DNA of 64,000 nucleotides from Sardina pilchardus (GCF_963854185.1 NC_085000.1:62001-126000); one strand, 5' to 3'. Shown: positions 1 through 13,204, counted from the stretch's first letter. Numbers and translations: made by a program. Notes: generated by a model not told the origin, from the letters alone.

Positions 1-780
1 TGTATCCTTCTACTGTAGCCATTTAGCCATCTACTATAGGCCTGAATTATATGCCAATGAAATTACACTTGTTAAACTCACCTCAATAAATATTTTGCAA
101 TCATTTAATGGGCAATGCTAAAGTTACTGTTACAAACCAGCGGCAGAGTTGGCGGTCCAACGGCGGTAACCACCAGTGGCCCGCTGGAGTTTTGCTCATC
201 AGTTCTCTGGCTGTCCACCGGCGGCTCAGAAGCGGCTCCAGATAAAGGGCCACCCTTTTGCCGCTTACTACCCACCAGCTTCTAATTGGCCTTATTTATG
301 GCCATAATAATGAAAATGATGCACTAAAATAGCAATAATACATTATAACACTTTCCATTTGCCCTCAATCAGAACAATTTACAATTATTTACAGGAATTA
401 CCAAAGTTAGCAAATTTACTAAGGTGAAGACAGTGCCTGCTGATGAGAAACCTATAAATGTATTCTGTAATTTAATAATCCAATATAAAAACATTTATCC
501 TCAGCAACTATCACACAGACTCACCACACATAGTATTAGGTTCAATACATTTTGTTTATTTATTTATTTTACTTGCTTTTGTTTATTTATTTTACATGCT
601 CATTTACATGCTTTATTTATTGTACATGCTTAAACAATTTATTAAAATTATTTTTAATAATGATATATGTAACACACTCTTCAGATGTAAGGAAAGTAAA
701 GATGCAAAGAAGTTGTGACAGACATTCATGGCTTGTTTCTCCCTTGATATTGGTGCCAGATTAATGAAAATGCAGTTCTA
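1..780. other. No gene recognised
   Basis: This stretch has only short, low-complexity open frames; the longest is rich in Phe, Leu and His from TTTATT-type repeats near 545-630. I see no splice-flanked exon, RNA gene or terminal inverted repeat in it. It is probably intergenic or decayed repeat sequence. Confidence 0.5.
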
Positions 781-783
781 CCT

Positions 784-1250
784 TGCTGGGGTGTTACTGG
801 CAGCGTTGTGAGCGAATTTGACAGAGGTGTAGGTCTGATTGGTAAACTCTGAACAGATTAGAAATGAAAAGGCGTATTTAGTGAGATGATTACTGCAATA
901 GCAGGGTTCATACAAAAAAAATTGAGCTGAATTTACTACCTTTTCACTACCATCAACATGTTTTCTACTACAAAAGCAAAAGGTGAAGAGTAATGTAATG
1001 CAATACCTTTCCGAAACACAATAACACATTTAAGAACAACGGGGATTTAACAATGGACAAAGCTACTGGCATTTGAACAGGGGTGTGTAGGCTGTCAATA
1101 GGCACTGTATTTACCGGCATGGCTGGAGTTGATGAAGCTTGCTGGGTGGTGGTGCTGGCAAAGGTGTAGTGGTCTGACTGGCAAACTCTGTTGAACAGAT
1201 TGGATATGAAAAGACGTGTTTAGTGAGATGATTACTGCAATGGTATGACA
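784..1250. repeat. Imperfect direct duplication, about 350 bp apart
   Basis: The segment 784-902 (a GCTGG-rich start, then AACTCTGAACAGATT and a GTTTAGTGAGATGATTACTG-like end) recurs in diverged form at about 1138-1243. The second copy keeps the same order of short words with several substitutions and small indels. No coding frame spans it. Confidence 0.55.
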
Positions 1251-1258
1251 CCTGGCAC

Positions 1259-1752
1259 GCTAACTAGCGCCTAAAGTACAAACACTTCTAAAGGATATTT
1301 CCACTTAATTTTCAGACAAACCAAGCAAGGGACCACATGTACAGACTCTATAAATACTAACCATGATGTCAGTTTTTAATTCAAATAACTTGAAAGAGAT
1401 CGTCAGGTATAAATGCACCATGCTAGTGGCCAGTTCATTCATTCACATGCTGTTACATGCTAACTGGCGCCTAGAGTACAAACACTACTAAAGGATATTT
1501 CCACTTAATTTTCAGACAAACCAAGCTAGGGACCACATGTACAGACTCCATAAATACTAACCATGAAGTCCGTTTTTTATTTAAATTACTTGAAAGAGAT
1601 CGTCAGGTATAAATGCACCATGCCAGTTCATTAATTCAGATCTGTTACATGCTAACTAGCGCCTAAAGTAAACACTTCTAAAGGATATTTCCACTTAATT
1701 TTCGGGCAAACCAAGCTAGGGACCACATGTACAGACTCTATAAATACATTTT
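1259..1752. repeat. Tandem repeat, 192-200 bp unit, about 2.5 copies
   Basis: Three successive units start with GCTAACTAGCGCC or GCTAACTGGCGCC at 1259, 1459 and 1651. Each continues through the shared words AAAGGATATTTCCACTTAAT and GGGACCACATGTACAGACTC. The third unit stops near 1752, where the sequence changes. Units are roughly 90 percent alike by eye. Confidence 0.85.
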
Positions 1753-2279
1753 GGAAACAGGTGTTGGCTAGAATTACGCTTTACATACAGTTTTTAAAAT
1801 GAAAATAGTAGAGATATAGAGAAGAGATGTTTTACTTACCTAGTCCTAAGCCTGCTACTGGTGGTTTGAGTACTGACATTGTAGGCTATTCGCATCTGCT
1901 TGGATGAGTTTGCTTGATTATGTTTCTAAACGTAAAGACATTTAACAACTTCTTTATCAGTCAGACGGTTACACAGTTACATGCAAGAACAACAAGTCAC
2001 GTAAGAGATGAAATCGTTTAGCTTACTGCAACATGAGAAATCAAGTAGTGTGAAACTAGCGACAGTAAAGAAAATTCCAATATGGCCGCCATTCGGAACT
2101 GAGAAATCACAACTCCATTCTTCTTCGTTTGTCTTCTTCTCTCTGGTCTGATCTATCATTCACTGAGCAGCGCCAGCGCCACACACCAGTGGCAGCAGGC
2201 TGCAGTGTTTGAACGTGGTTGCATTAGTTCTGCTTTTGACGTTCTCATATAAAATCGTAATAAATACATAATTGTTTTA

Positions 2280-2890
2280 TTTGGTAAGCACAGGGTAGCC
2301 ACGGGGGTGCCAGTGACACAGCTACATGGGGCCATGGGGCCATTCTAGGCTTCAGTGTAGAGCAGCCACGTTGAGGGACCATTCACTAAATGCACACATA
2401 AATACATTTATTATAGCCCCCCATGGATGAAAGTCCACAAAACTTGGCATACTCCCAGAGGGTGTCAGGTTAATCATACACATGAAATTTGGTGCAGTTC
2501 ATAGCATCTCATCTGAAGATAGGGGCAATTAAAGCAATATTACATTACATTTTCAATTTTTACCATGGGGGTGCAATTCACAAATGACTGGTTATAAGCT
2601 AAGTTGATCCGAGCTCTTGAGACCAACATACCATAAAAAATTTGTCATCCTCGGTGCCACGGTTCAGGTAGTTATGTAGGAAAAACTGCAATTTTTGGGC
2701 TTCGGGCGGGGCCAGCGCGGGGGGGGAGTGACCCCCGGGGACGAAACGAAATTTTTCCGTAAAAGTCTACTGGGGCTACATGCCCACCAAGTTTCATGTG
2801 CCCCGGTGTTACGGTGTCCCGGGAATCGTTGACCAAAAATTCAGAACCGATGACGGAAAAAAAAAAAAAAAACTTTGACAACTATATGAC
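2280..2890. repeat. Decayed dispersed repeat; second copy at 29.35-29.50 kb
   Basis: Positions 2741-2890 match 29352-29505 over about 150 bp: CCCACCAAGTTTCATG, then a GGTGTTACGGTGTCCCGGGA block, an A-run, and ACTTTGACAAC followed by TATATGAC. The flanks differ, so this is a dispersed repeat and not a local duplication. I see no open frame of interest and no clear termini. The family is not recognised. Confidence 0.6.
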
Positions 2891-2919
2891 CGCTTCGCTA
2901 GCTATGCTAGCGGCGGTCA
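2887..2919. repeat. Hairpin at the edge of the dispersed repeat
   Basis: TGACCGC-TT-CGCTAGC, a three-base TAT loop, then GCTAGCG-GCGGTCA forms a 14-bp stem with a two-base bulge. It begins where the 2741-2890 repeat loses similarity to its copy at 29.5 kb, so it may belong to the neighbouring sequence or be a terminal hairpin absent from the other copy. Confidence 0.55.
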
Positions 2920-3174
2920 TAATAAGTGTATGCACATTAAGAACAGTATAAAAGAACAGTGTAATATAGCTATGAATAAGTGTAATTACAGTGCATACAT
3001 TGAATATAAGAAGATAAGATAAAACATAAATGTTAAGATCACAGGGCTTAATTATACTCCACATTCACGTAATCTCAATTTACATCATAATACTTTGAAA
3101 AGCATCCTCACTGGAGGACTGACAATGGTTAGAGAGGCATGAGCTCACATGCAACATACCAGCTTGTAAGCCAT

Positions 3175-3175
3175 T

Positions 3176-3210
<35 letters not shown>

Positions 3211-3420
3211 CTTTATTCATCCCCAAGGGGAAATTACAGTTTCAGCAGCAATACAAACACAACAATCAACAAAAACATAAAAACATACATGCAGAAAATT
3301 ATTTAAAATGTTATTCCTTTCTCTCTGCCCAGATGGGCAGTCTTAGATAACTTTATTCAGACCAAGAGGAATTTTAACCATTTCATTATAAATCAAAGAA
3401 ATATTGCCCTCTCTTGTTTC
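3175..3420 (-). mobile_element. 3' tail of a LINE (or SINE sharing its tail) with (GATA)n
   Basis: A (GATA)n run at 3175-3209 is followed by TACTTTATTCATCCCCAAGG and GGAAATT. The same tail, again after (TAGA)n, ends the LINE at 25112-27100. Read on the minus strand this is a 3' UTR ending in (TATC)n, the usual tail of L2/Rex1-like fish LINEs. Only a few hundred bases remain and no coding part survives. Confidence 0.7.
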
Positions 3421-3487
3421 TCAAATAGCTAAATAGCTAACATGAACTTTCTTAAACTGACATTAAGCTGTCTGCTAATGTCAACAC

Positions 3488-4200
3488 AAGCGCGGTGAAG
3501 TTAGCCGGACGTTTGATATTCGCTCGATATTCAATTTTAACTTTCCCCGTTTTCGGGTTTCCCCACAGATTTCAGTTTAGAAACAAGATCAACGAGACAT
3601 ACAGTTCACACTCTTGTCATGTCTCAAAAGAAAAGCATACATCAGTTTCTATCTCGATGCAAAAAACAACCCTATAAACCTGTAAAAGCCTACTCGTTCT
3701 GATGCCTGGGTTAGGGACCGTCATCAAATGACGCATTTAGAGCGTGCCGTGCTTCGGCTATTAGGTTAACTCCTCAGTGAGGGGGTAGCCTTTTCTGGAC
3801 TGGAATATAGAAAATATTCACTGAAAGTCAATAAAGTAGCGTTTTTTGATTCTGGTTTCTGTAGTATCTTACAATATACAGTTGGTATCTACTACAGGTG
3901 AGATTTTGCTCATAGGTCACATAATGTAGGTTCAGGACTCAATTATTCTAGAAAAATATTCATTAAAAATCAACAAAAAGGCATTTTTCAATTCTGATTG
4001 CCGTAGTAAGTTGCAATACATGCTGGCTACTTCCTACAGGTGAGGTTTTGCTCATAGGTCACTTTATGTAGGTTCAGGACTCATTAATTCTAGGAAAATA
4101 TTCATTAAAAATCAACAAAAAGTTGTTTTTCAATTCCGATTGCTGTAGTACGTTGCAGGGCGTGCTGGCTACTTACTACAGGTGAGATTTTGCTCATAGG
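3488..4200 (+). repeat. Left arm of the long inverted repeat
   Basis: It matches the reverse complement of 13205-13899, including about 2.5 satellite units at its inner end. The left arm carries about 41 bp (around 3738-3778, between ATGACGCATT and GAGGGGGTAG) that are missing from the right arm. A short frame starting MSQKKSIHQFLSRCKKQ lies in this arm (about 3619 on, plus strand). The right-arm copy is altered in sequence. Confidence 0.85.
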
Positions 4201-7200
4201 TCACTTTATGTAGGTTCAGGACTCAATTATTCTAGGAAAATATTCATTAAAAATCAACAAAAAGGTTTTTTTCAATTCTGATTGCTGTAGTAAGTTGCAA
4301 TGCATGCTGGCTACTTACTACAGGTGAGGTTTTGCTCATAGGTCACTTTATGTAGGTTCAGGACTCATTTATTCTAGGAAAATATTCATTAAAAATCAAC
4401 AAAAAGTTGTTTTTCAATTCCAATTGCTGTAGTAAGTTGCAATGCATGCTGGCTACTTACTACAGGTGAGGTTTTGCTCATAGGTCAATTTATGTAGGTT
4501 CAGGACTCATTTATTCTAGGAAAATATTCATTAAAAATCAACAAAAAGGTTTTTTTCAATTTCAATTGCTGTAGTAAGTTGCAATGCATGCTGGCTACTT
4601 ACTACAGGTGAGGTTTTGCTCATAGGTCACTTTATGTAGGTTCAGGACTCAATTATTCTAGGAAAATATTCATTAAAAATCAACAAAAAGGTTTTTTTCA
4701 ATTCTGATTGCTGTAGTAAGTTGCAATGCATGCTGGCTACTTACTACAGGTGAGGTTTTGCTCATAGGTCACTTTATGTAGGTTCAGGACTCATTTATTC
4801 TAGGAAAATATTCATTAAAAATCAACAAAAAGTTGTTTTTCAATTTCAATTGCTGTAGTAAGTTGCAATTCATGCTGGCTACTTACTACAGGTGAGGTTT
4901 TGCTCATAGGTCACTTTATGTAGGTTCAGGACTCATTTATTCTAGGAAAATATTCATAAAAAATCAACAAAAAGTTGTTTTTCAATTCAGATTGCTGTAG
5001 TAAGTTGCGATGCATGCTGGCTACTTACTACAGGTGAGGTTTTGCTCATAGGTCACTTTATGTAGGTTCAGGACTCATTTATTCTAGGAAAATATTCATA
5101 AAAAATCAACAAAAAGTTGTTTTTCAATTCAGATTGCTGTAGTAAGTTGCGATGCATGCTGGCTACTTACTACAGGTGAGGTTTTGCTCATAGGTCACTT
5201 TATGTAGGTTCAGGACTCATTTATTCTAGGAAAATATTCATAAAAAATCAACAAAAAGTTGTTTTTCAATTCAGATTGCTGTAGTAAGTTGCAATGCATG
5301 CTGGCTACTTACTACAGGTGAGGTTTTGCAATAGGTCACTTTATGTAGGTTCAGGACTCATTTATTCTAGGAAAATATTCATAAAAAATCAACAAAAAGT
5401 TGTTTTTCAATTCAGATTGCTGTAGTAAGTTGCAGGGCGCGCTGGCTACTTACTACAGGTGAGATTTTGCTCATAGGTCACTTTATGTAGGTTCAGGACT
5501 CAATTATTCTAGGAAAATATTCATTAAAAATGAACAAAAAGGTTTTTTTCCATTTCAATTGCTGTATTAAGTTGCAATGCATGCTGGCTACTTACTACAG
5601 GTGAGGTTTTGCTCATAGGTCACTTTATGTAGGTTCAGGACTCAATTATTCTAGGAAAATATTCATTAAAAATCAACAAAAAGGTTTTTTTCAATTTCAA
5701 TTGCTGTAGTAAGTTGCAATGCATGCTGGCTACTTACTACAGGTGAGGTTTTGCAATAGGTCACTTTATGTAGGTTCAGGACTCATTTATTCTAGGAAAA
5801 TATTCATAAAAAATCAACAAAAAGTTGTTTTTCAATTCAGATTGCTGTAGTAAGTTGCAGGGCGCGCTGGTTACTTACTACAGGTGAGATTTTGCTCATA
5901 GGTCACTTTATGTAGGTTCAGGACTCAATTATTCTAGGAAAATATTCATTAAAAATGAACAAAAAGGTTTTTTTCAATTTCAATTGCTGTAGTAAGTTGC
6001 AATGCATGCTGGCTACTTACTACAGGTGAGGTTTTGCTCATAGGTCACTTTATGTAGGTTCAGGACTTATTTATTCTAGGAAAATATTCATTAAAAATCA
6101 ACAAAAAGTTGTTTTTCAATTCCAATTGCTGTAGTAAGTTGCAATGCATGCTGGCTACTTACTACAGGTGAGGTTTTGCTCATAGGTCAATTTATGTAGG
6201 TTCAGGACTCATTTATTCTAGGAAAATATTCATTAAAAATCAACAAAAAGGTTTTTTTCAATTTCAATTGCTGTAGTAAGTTGCAATGCATGCTGGCTAC
6301 TTACTACAGGTGAGGTTTTGCTCATAGGTCACTTTATGTAGGTTCAAGACTCAATTATTCTAGTAAAACATTCATTAAAAATCAACAAAAAGTTTTTTTT
6401 CAATTTCAATTGCTGTAGTAAGTTGCAATGCATGCTGGCTACTTACTACAGGTGAGGTTTTGCAATAGGTCACTTTATGTAGGTTCAGGACTCATTTATT
6501 CTAGGAAAATATTCATAAAAAATCAACAAAAAGTTGTTTTTCAATTCAGATTGCTGTAGTAAGTTGCAGGGCGCGCTGGTTACTTACTACAGGTGAGATT
6601 TTGCTCATAGGTCACTTTATGTAGGTTCAGGACTCAATTATTCTAGGAAAATATTCATTAAAAATGAACAAAAAGGTTTTTTTCAATTTCAATTGCTGTA
6701 GTAAGTTGCAATGCATGCTGGCTACTTACTACAGGTGAGGTTTTGCTCATAGGTCAATTTATGTAGGTTCAGGACTCATTTATTCTAGGAAAATATTCAT
6801 TAAAAATCAACAAAAAGGTTTTTTTCAATTTCAATTGCTGTAGTAAGTTGCAATGCATGCTGGCTACTTACTACAGGTGAGGTTTTGCTCATAGGTCACT
6901 TTACTGTATGTAGGTTCAGGACTCATTTATTCTAGGAAAATATTCATTAAAAATCAACAAAAAGGTTTTTTTCAATTTCAATTGCTGTAGTAAGTTGCAA
7001 TGCATGCTGGCTACTTACTACAGGTGAGGTTTTGCTCATAGGTCACTTTATGTAGGTTCAGGACTCAATTATTCTAGGAAAATATTCATTAAAAATCAAC
7101 AAAAAGGTTTTTTTCAATTCTGATTGCTGTAGTAAGTTGCAATGCATGCTGGCTACTTACTACAGGTGAGGTTTTGCTCATAGGTCACTTTATGTAGGTT

Positions 7201-10200
7201 CAGGACTCATTTATTCTAGGAAAATATTCATTAAAAATCAACAAAAAGTTGTTTTTCAATTTCAATTGCTGTAGTAAGTTGCAATTCATGCTGGCTACTT
7301 ACTACAGGTGAGGTTTTGCTCATAGGTCACTTTATGTAGGTTCAGGACTCATTTATTCTAGGAAAATATTCATAAAAAATCAACAAAAAGTTGTTTTTCA
7401 ATTCAGATTGCTGTAGTAAGTTGCGATGCATGCTGGCTACTTACTACAGGTGAGGTTTTGCTCATAGGTCACTTTATGTAGGTTCAGGACTCATTTATTC
7501 TAGGAAAATATTCATAAAAAATCAACAAAAAGTTGTTTTTCAATTCAGATTGCTGTAGTAAGTTGCGATGCATGCTGGCTACTTACTACAGGTGAGGTTT
7601 TGCTCATAGGTCACTTTATGTAGGTTCAGGACTCATTTATTCTAGGAAAATATTCATAAAAAATCAACAAAAAGTTGTTTTTCAATTCAGATTGCTGTAG
7701 TAAGTTGCAATGCATGCTGGCTACTTACTACAGGTGAGGTTTTGCAATAGGTCACTTTATGTAGGTTCAGGACTCATTTATTCTAGGAAAATATTCATAA
7801 AAAATCAACAAAAAGTTGTTTTTCAATTCAGATTGCTGTAGTAAGTTGCAGGGCGCGCTGGCTACTTACTACAGGTGAGATTTTGCTCATAGGTCACTTT
7901 ATGTAGGTTCAGGACTCAATTATTCTAGGAAAATATTCATTAAAAATGAACAAAAAGGTTTTTTTCCATTTCAATTGCTGTATTAAGTTGCAATGCATGC
8001 TGGCTACTTACTACAGGTGAGGTTTTGCTCATAGGTCACTTTATGTAGGTTCAGGACTCAATTATTCTAGGAAAATATTCATTAAAAATCAACAAAAAGG
8101 TTTTTTTCAATTTCAATTGCTGTAGTAAGTTGCAATGCATGCTGGCTACTTACTACAGGTGAGGTTTTGCAATAGGTCACTTTATGTAGGTTCAGGACTC
8201 ATTTATTCTAGGAAAATATTCATAAAAAATCAACAAAAAGTTGTTTTTCAATTCAGATTGCTGTAGTAAGTTGCAGGGCGCGCTGGTTACTTACTACAGG
8301 TGAGATTTTGCTCATAGGTCACTTTATGTAGGTTCAGGACTCAATTATTCTAGGAAAATATTCATTAAAAATGAACAAAAAGGTTTTTTTCAATTTCAAT
8401 TGCTGTAGTAAGTTGCAATGCATGCTGGCTACTTACTACAGGTGAGGTTTTGCTCATAGGTCACTTTATGTAGGTTCAGGACTTATTTATTCTAGGAAAA
8501 TATTCATTAAAAATCAACAAAAAGTTGTTTTTCAATTCCAATTGCTGTAGTAAGTTGCAATGCATGCTGGCTACTTACTACAGGTGAGGTTTTGCTCATA
8601 GGTCAATTTATGTAGGTTCAGGACTCATTTATTCTAGGAAAATATTCATTAAAAATCAACAAAAAGGTTTTTTTCAATTTCAATTGCTGTAGTAAGTTGC
8701 AATGCATGCTGGCTACTTACTACAGGTGAGGTTTTGCTCATAGGTCACTTTATGTAGGTTCAAGACTCAATTATTCTAGTAAAACATTCATTAAAAATCA
8801 ACAAAAAGTTTTTTTTCAATTTCAATTGCTGTAGTAAGTTGCAATGCATGCTGGCTACTTACTACAGGTGAGGTTTTGCAATAGGTCACTTTATGTAGGT
8901 TCAGGACTCATTTATTCTAGGAAAATATTCATAAAAAATCAACAAAAAGTTGTTTTTCAATTCAGATTGCTGTAGTAAGTTGCAGGGCGCGCTGGTTACT
9001 TACTACAGGTGAGATTTTGCTCATAGGTCACTTTATGTAGGTTCAGGACTCAATTATTCTAGGAAAATATTCATTAAAAATGAACAAAAAGGTTTTTTTC
9101 AATTTCAATTGCTGTAGTAAGTTGCAATGCATGCTGGCTACTTACTACAGGTGAGGTTTTGCTCATAGGTCAATTTATGTAGGTTCAGGACTCATTTATT
9201 CTAGGAAAATATTCATTAAAAATCAACAAAAAGGTTTTTTTCAATTTCAATTGCTGTAGTAAGTTGCAATGCATGCTGGCTACTTACTACAGGTGAGGTT
9301 TTGCTCATAGGTCACTTTACTGTATGTAGGTTCAGGACTCAATTATTCTAGGAAAATATTCATTAAAAATCAACAAAAAGGTTTTTTTCAATTTCAATTG
9401 CTGTAGTAAGTTGCAATGCATGCTGGCTACTTACTACAGGTGAGGTTTTGCAATAGGTCACTTTATGTAGGTTCAGGACTCATTTATTCTAGGAAAATAT
9501 TCATAAAAAATCAACAAAAAGTTGTTTTTCAATTCAGATTGCTGTAGTAAGTTGCAGGGCGCGCTGGTTACTTACTACAGGTGAGATTTTGCTCATAGGT
9601 CACTTTATGTAGGTTCAGGACTCAATTATTCTAGGAAAATATTCATTAAAAATGAACAAAAAGGTTTTTTTCAATTTCAATTGCTGTAGTAAGTTGCAAT
9701 GCATGCTGGCTACTTACTACAGGTGAGGTTTTGCTCATAGGTCACTTTATGTAGGTTCAGGACTCATTTATTCTAGGAAAATATTCATTAAAAATCAACA
9801 AAAAGTTGTTTTTCAATTCCAATTGCTGTAGTAAGTTGCAATGCATGCTGGCTACTTATTACAGGTGAGGTTTTGCTCATAGGTCAATTTATGTAGGTTC
9901 AGGACTCATTTATTCTAGGAAAATATTCATTAAAAATCAACAAAAAGGTTTTTTTCAATTTCAATTGCTGTAGTAAGTTGCAATGCATGCTGGCTACTTA
10001 CTACAGGTGAGGTTTTGCTCATAGGTCACTTTACTGTATGTAGGTTCAGGACTCAATTATTCTAGGAAAATATTCATTAAAAATCAACAAAAAGGTTTTT
10101 TTCAATTTCAATTGCTGTAGTAAGTTGCAATGCATGCTGGCTACTTACTACAGGTGAGGTTTTGCAATAGGTCACTTTATGTAGGTTCAGGACTCATTTA

Positions 10201-11268
10201 TTCTAGGAAAATATTCATAAAAAATCAACAAAAAGTTGTTTTTCAATTCAGATTGCTGTAGTAAGTTGCAGGGCGCGCTGGTTACTTACTACAGGTGAGA
10301 TTTTGCTCATAGGTCACTTTATGTAGGTTCAGGACTCAATTATTCTAGGAAAATATTCATTAAAAATGAACAAAAAGGTTTTTTTCAATTTCAATTGCTG
10401 TAGTAAGTTGCAATGCATGCTGGCTACTTACTACAGGTGAGGTTTTGCTCATAGGTCACTTTATGTAGGTTCAGGACTCATTTATTCTAGGAAAATATTC
10501 ATTAAAAATCAACAAAAAGTTGTTTTTCAATTCCAATTGCTGTAGTAAGTTGCAATGCATGCTGGCTACTTACTACAGGTGAGGTTTTGCTCATAGGGTC
10601 AATTTATGTAGGTTCAGGACTCATTTATTCTAGGAAAATATTCATTAAAAATCAACAAAAAGGTTTTTTTCAATTTCAATTGCTGTAGTAAGTTGCAATG
10701 CATGCTGGCTACTTACTACAGGTGAGGTTTTGCTCATAGGTCACTTTACTGTATGTAGGTTCAGGACTCAATTATTCTAGGAAAATATTCATTAAAAATC
10801 AACAAAAAGGTTTTTTTCAATTTCAATTGCTGTAGTAAGTTGCAATGCATGCTGGCTACTTACTACAGGTGAGGTTTTGCAATAGGTCACTTTATGTAGG
10901 TTCAGGACTCATTTATTCTAGGAAAATATTCATAAAAAATCAACAAAAAGTTGTTTTTCAATTCAGATTGCTGTAGTAAGTTGCAGGGCGCGCTGGTTAC
11001 TTACTACAGGTGAGATTTTGCTCATAGGTCACTTTATGTAGGTTCAGGACTCAATTATTCTAGGAAAATATTCATTAAAAATGAACAAAAAGGTTTTTTT
11101 CAATTTCAATTGCTGTAGTAAGTTGCAATGCATGCTGGCTACTTACTACAGGTGAGGTTTTGCTCATAGGTCACTTTATGTAGGTTCAGGACTCATTTAT
11201 TCTAGGAAAATATTCATTAAAAATCAACAAAAAGTTGTTTTTCAATTCCGATTGCTGTAGTAAGTTGC
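3840..11268 (+). repeat. 142-bp satellite array, about 52 copies
   Basis: Successive TGAGGTTTTGCTCATAGG words start at 4041, 4183, 4325 and 4467, giving a 142-bp unit. The unit also holds GTAGGTTCAGGACTC, TTCTAGGAAAATATTCAT and GCTGTAGTAAGTTGC. The array ends at about 11268 where GTAGTAAGTTGC runs into unrelated CCCCGAAACC. Variants mark sub-families: CAATGCATGC versus CAGGGCGCGC, and TTGCTCATAGG versus TTGCAATAGG. The first units, nearest the left end, are the most diverged and match the right arm. The array is AT-rich and has no open frame. Confidence 0.97.
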
Positions 11269-13204
11269 CCCGAAACCGAGCCCTCGAAACCCAGCGGGGG
11301 TCCCAAAAGTTTCACACATAAACTTCAGAGGTAGATTGGTGGGGCCAAAAACACCCACTTCTGTTGGTCCAATCACCATGAAATTCACATATGTTGTACA
11401 CTGGGATGCCCCTAACACGCTGAACTAAGTTTGGAGTCGTTGGGGTGTTCACAGGGGGAGAAAAAAGGTCCCGTTTGTACGAGGTTTCCCTCTTCCCACG
11501 CAAAAACGGTAGGTGCTAGAGGGTCACAACCAAGTATTTATTAACCGTCTTGAGTCCCTCTACAAACACTTTAAAGCTGGTGTCTCTGAGACACCCAGGA
11601 GAGAAACTGCAAAGGAAAAACTGAAAATTGGCAGGGACCCTCAGCACATGCACCCCATGACCTGTGCAAAGTTTCATATCTCTAGCTTCATCTGGGGGGA
11701 CGGGGGGACGAGGCGGACGAGTGAGTCCCGGTCTCGCGGCCGTAGCACCTTCCCGGACCGAGTCGGCCTGGGGAAGGTTTTCCCGGACCGCCGCTCGGAC
11801 CGCTGGTCAGGGGGCCGGAGACGGTCGGATGGCGCGAGTCTCGGCCCATTTGAGCCAAGGGGCTTGGAGATATCTTGGTTTGAAAAGGGACATTTGGGTA
11901 TACACTCCCATTCATTTTCCCCTCACAAAATCCCATTCAAATGTATGCCTCCTGTCCCGCTTCCCGCGCCCAAACGGTGCGTCCTAGAAGGTCGAGGAGG
12001 ACGTCCACGCGTCCGCCAGAGGACAGGGAACGCTATATCCCGAGATGGGCTCTCAGGGACATACAGAAAAAAAGTAGCACCGGTTGGACCAACTTTCGAA
12101 GAGGCTGTTGTGGCCTAAGACCCCAACCCCATACCGAAGGGCCAGATCTAGGGGACCAATTAAGTCCAAACTTGGTTTTACAGGAAATTGGACCCCATGT
12201 ACTTAAACTAGGTCCAAAACAGAGCCAGTGTGCAAAGTTTGGCCCCTCTAGACCCTTGGGGGAGGAGCTATAAGCCTTCAAACATATGTATCAGCCTTCC
12301 AATATGTATTCCAAATGTCCCTTTTGTGCCCGATTTGTCCCTTGACCCTTGACCCTTTTCCCCTCCAAAAGCCCCTTTTTGGACACAGCGCGCTTTGTGT
12401 TGTACTTAGAGAGACGAAACTTTGGAAGTTGCATGGGGGTCACTGGGAGAAGGTGTGCACCGAATTTCAGCCCCCTAGCTGCATGTTAACCCCCCATAGT
12501 CTAGCTACACCTTAACAAAGGCCTCTTTTCCCTCCTAAAACACGTTTCCGGACACACCGCGCTTTGTGTTGTACCTAGAGAGACGAAACTTTGGAAGCTG
12601 CATGGGGGTCACTGGGAGAAGGTGTGCACCGAATTTCAGCCCCCTAGCCGCATGTTAACCCCCCATGGTCCAGCTACACCTTAACAGAGGCCTCTTTACA
12701 CTCCAAAAACACCTTTTCGGACACACCGCGGAGTCCAGACCATCGTGGGGATGATCCGCCAAAAAATCAGACCACCCCCTATGCTAACAGCAGTTGACCT
12801 TCGGAAAGACTGCCGGGAGACACAATACATTGGCTTTCAGAGTCTTAATGGACTCTCAGGGTGTTCGGCTGTGCCCCCTGAGGATTTAGTAGGGCCGTGA
12901 GGTGTTTTGGGAGGTACGGGAGGAGAAAATGAGTTCGGAGGAGTACGGGGACAAGGACGTTTCCCATGTGGCACTTAGTAACTCTTATGTCATTTGTGGA
13001 CAACACTGCCCCCAACAGGTCAAAAAACAGGTGAGACTAGTCAAAAACAGGTTTCCCAAATGTAACTGAAGGTTCCCTGAGGGTCCCCCGATGTTTCCCA
13101 AATAGGCAGGAAAGGTTTCCCAAAAAAAACCCCATTCCATTGTGGAAACATCGCTGACAATCGGAATCCACGGCCATGTTAAATGCTGGACATTCGGGAA
13201 ACCT
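11269..13204. other. Unique core of the inverted element
   Basis: This GC-richer stretch lies between the satellite and the right arm. It contains open frames on both strands at 11.5-12.3 kb (longest about 200 codons, plus strand, 11513-12118). Several overlapping frames are open together, none has a domain I recognise, and composition explains them. The words GTGCAAAGTTTCATATCTC and ACGAAACTTTGGAAG resemble words in other repeats of this window. I do not call a gene here. Confidence 0.5.
12345..12735. repeat. Tandem repeat, 169-bp unit, about 2.2 copies
   Basis: GGACACA(G/C)CGCG starts at about 12381, 12550 and 12719. The first two units share GCTTTGTGTTGTAC, GAGAGACGAAACTTTGGAAG, GGGTCACTGGGAGAAGG and CACCGAATTTCAGCC. 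The third is cut short after about ten bases. Confidence 0.88.

Noticed and set aside
1977..2159. Minus-strand frame of 60 codons with an ATG at 2159
   Set aside because: There is no acceptor, donor or upstream support, and the product has no recognisable features.
3838..11268. CRISPR-like array
   Set aside because: Units are contiguous 142-bp satellites with no unique spacers, and the genome is eukaryotic.
11513..12281. Open frames of 82-201 codons on both strands in the core of the inverted element
   Set aside because: Overlapping frames are open at once, no domain is recognisable, and GC-rich composition explains the lack of stops.
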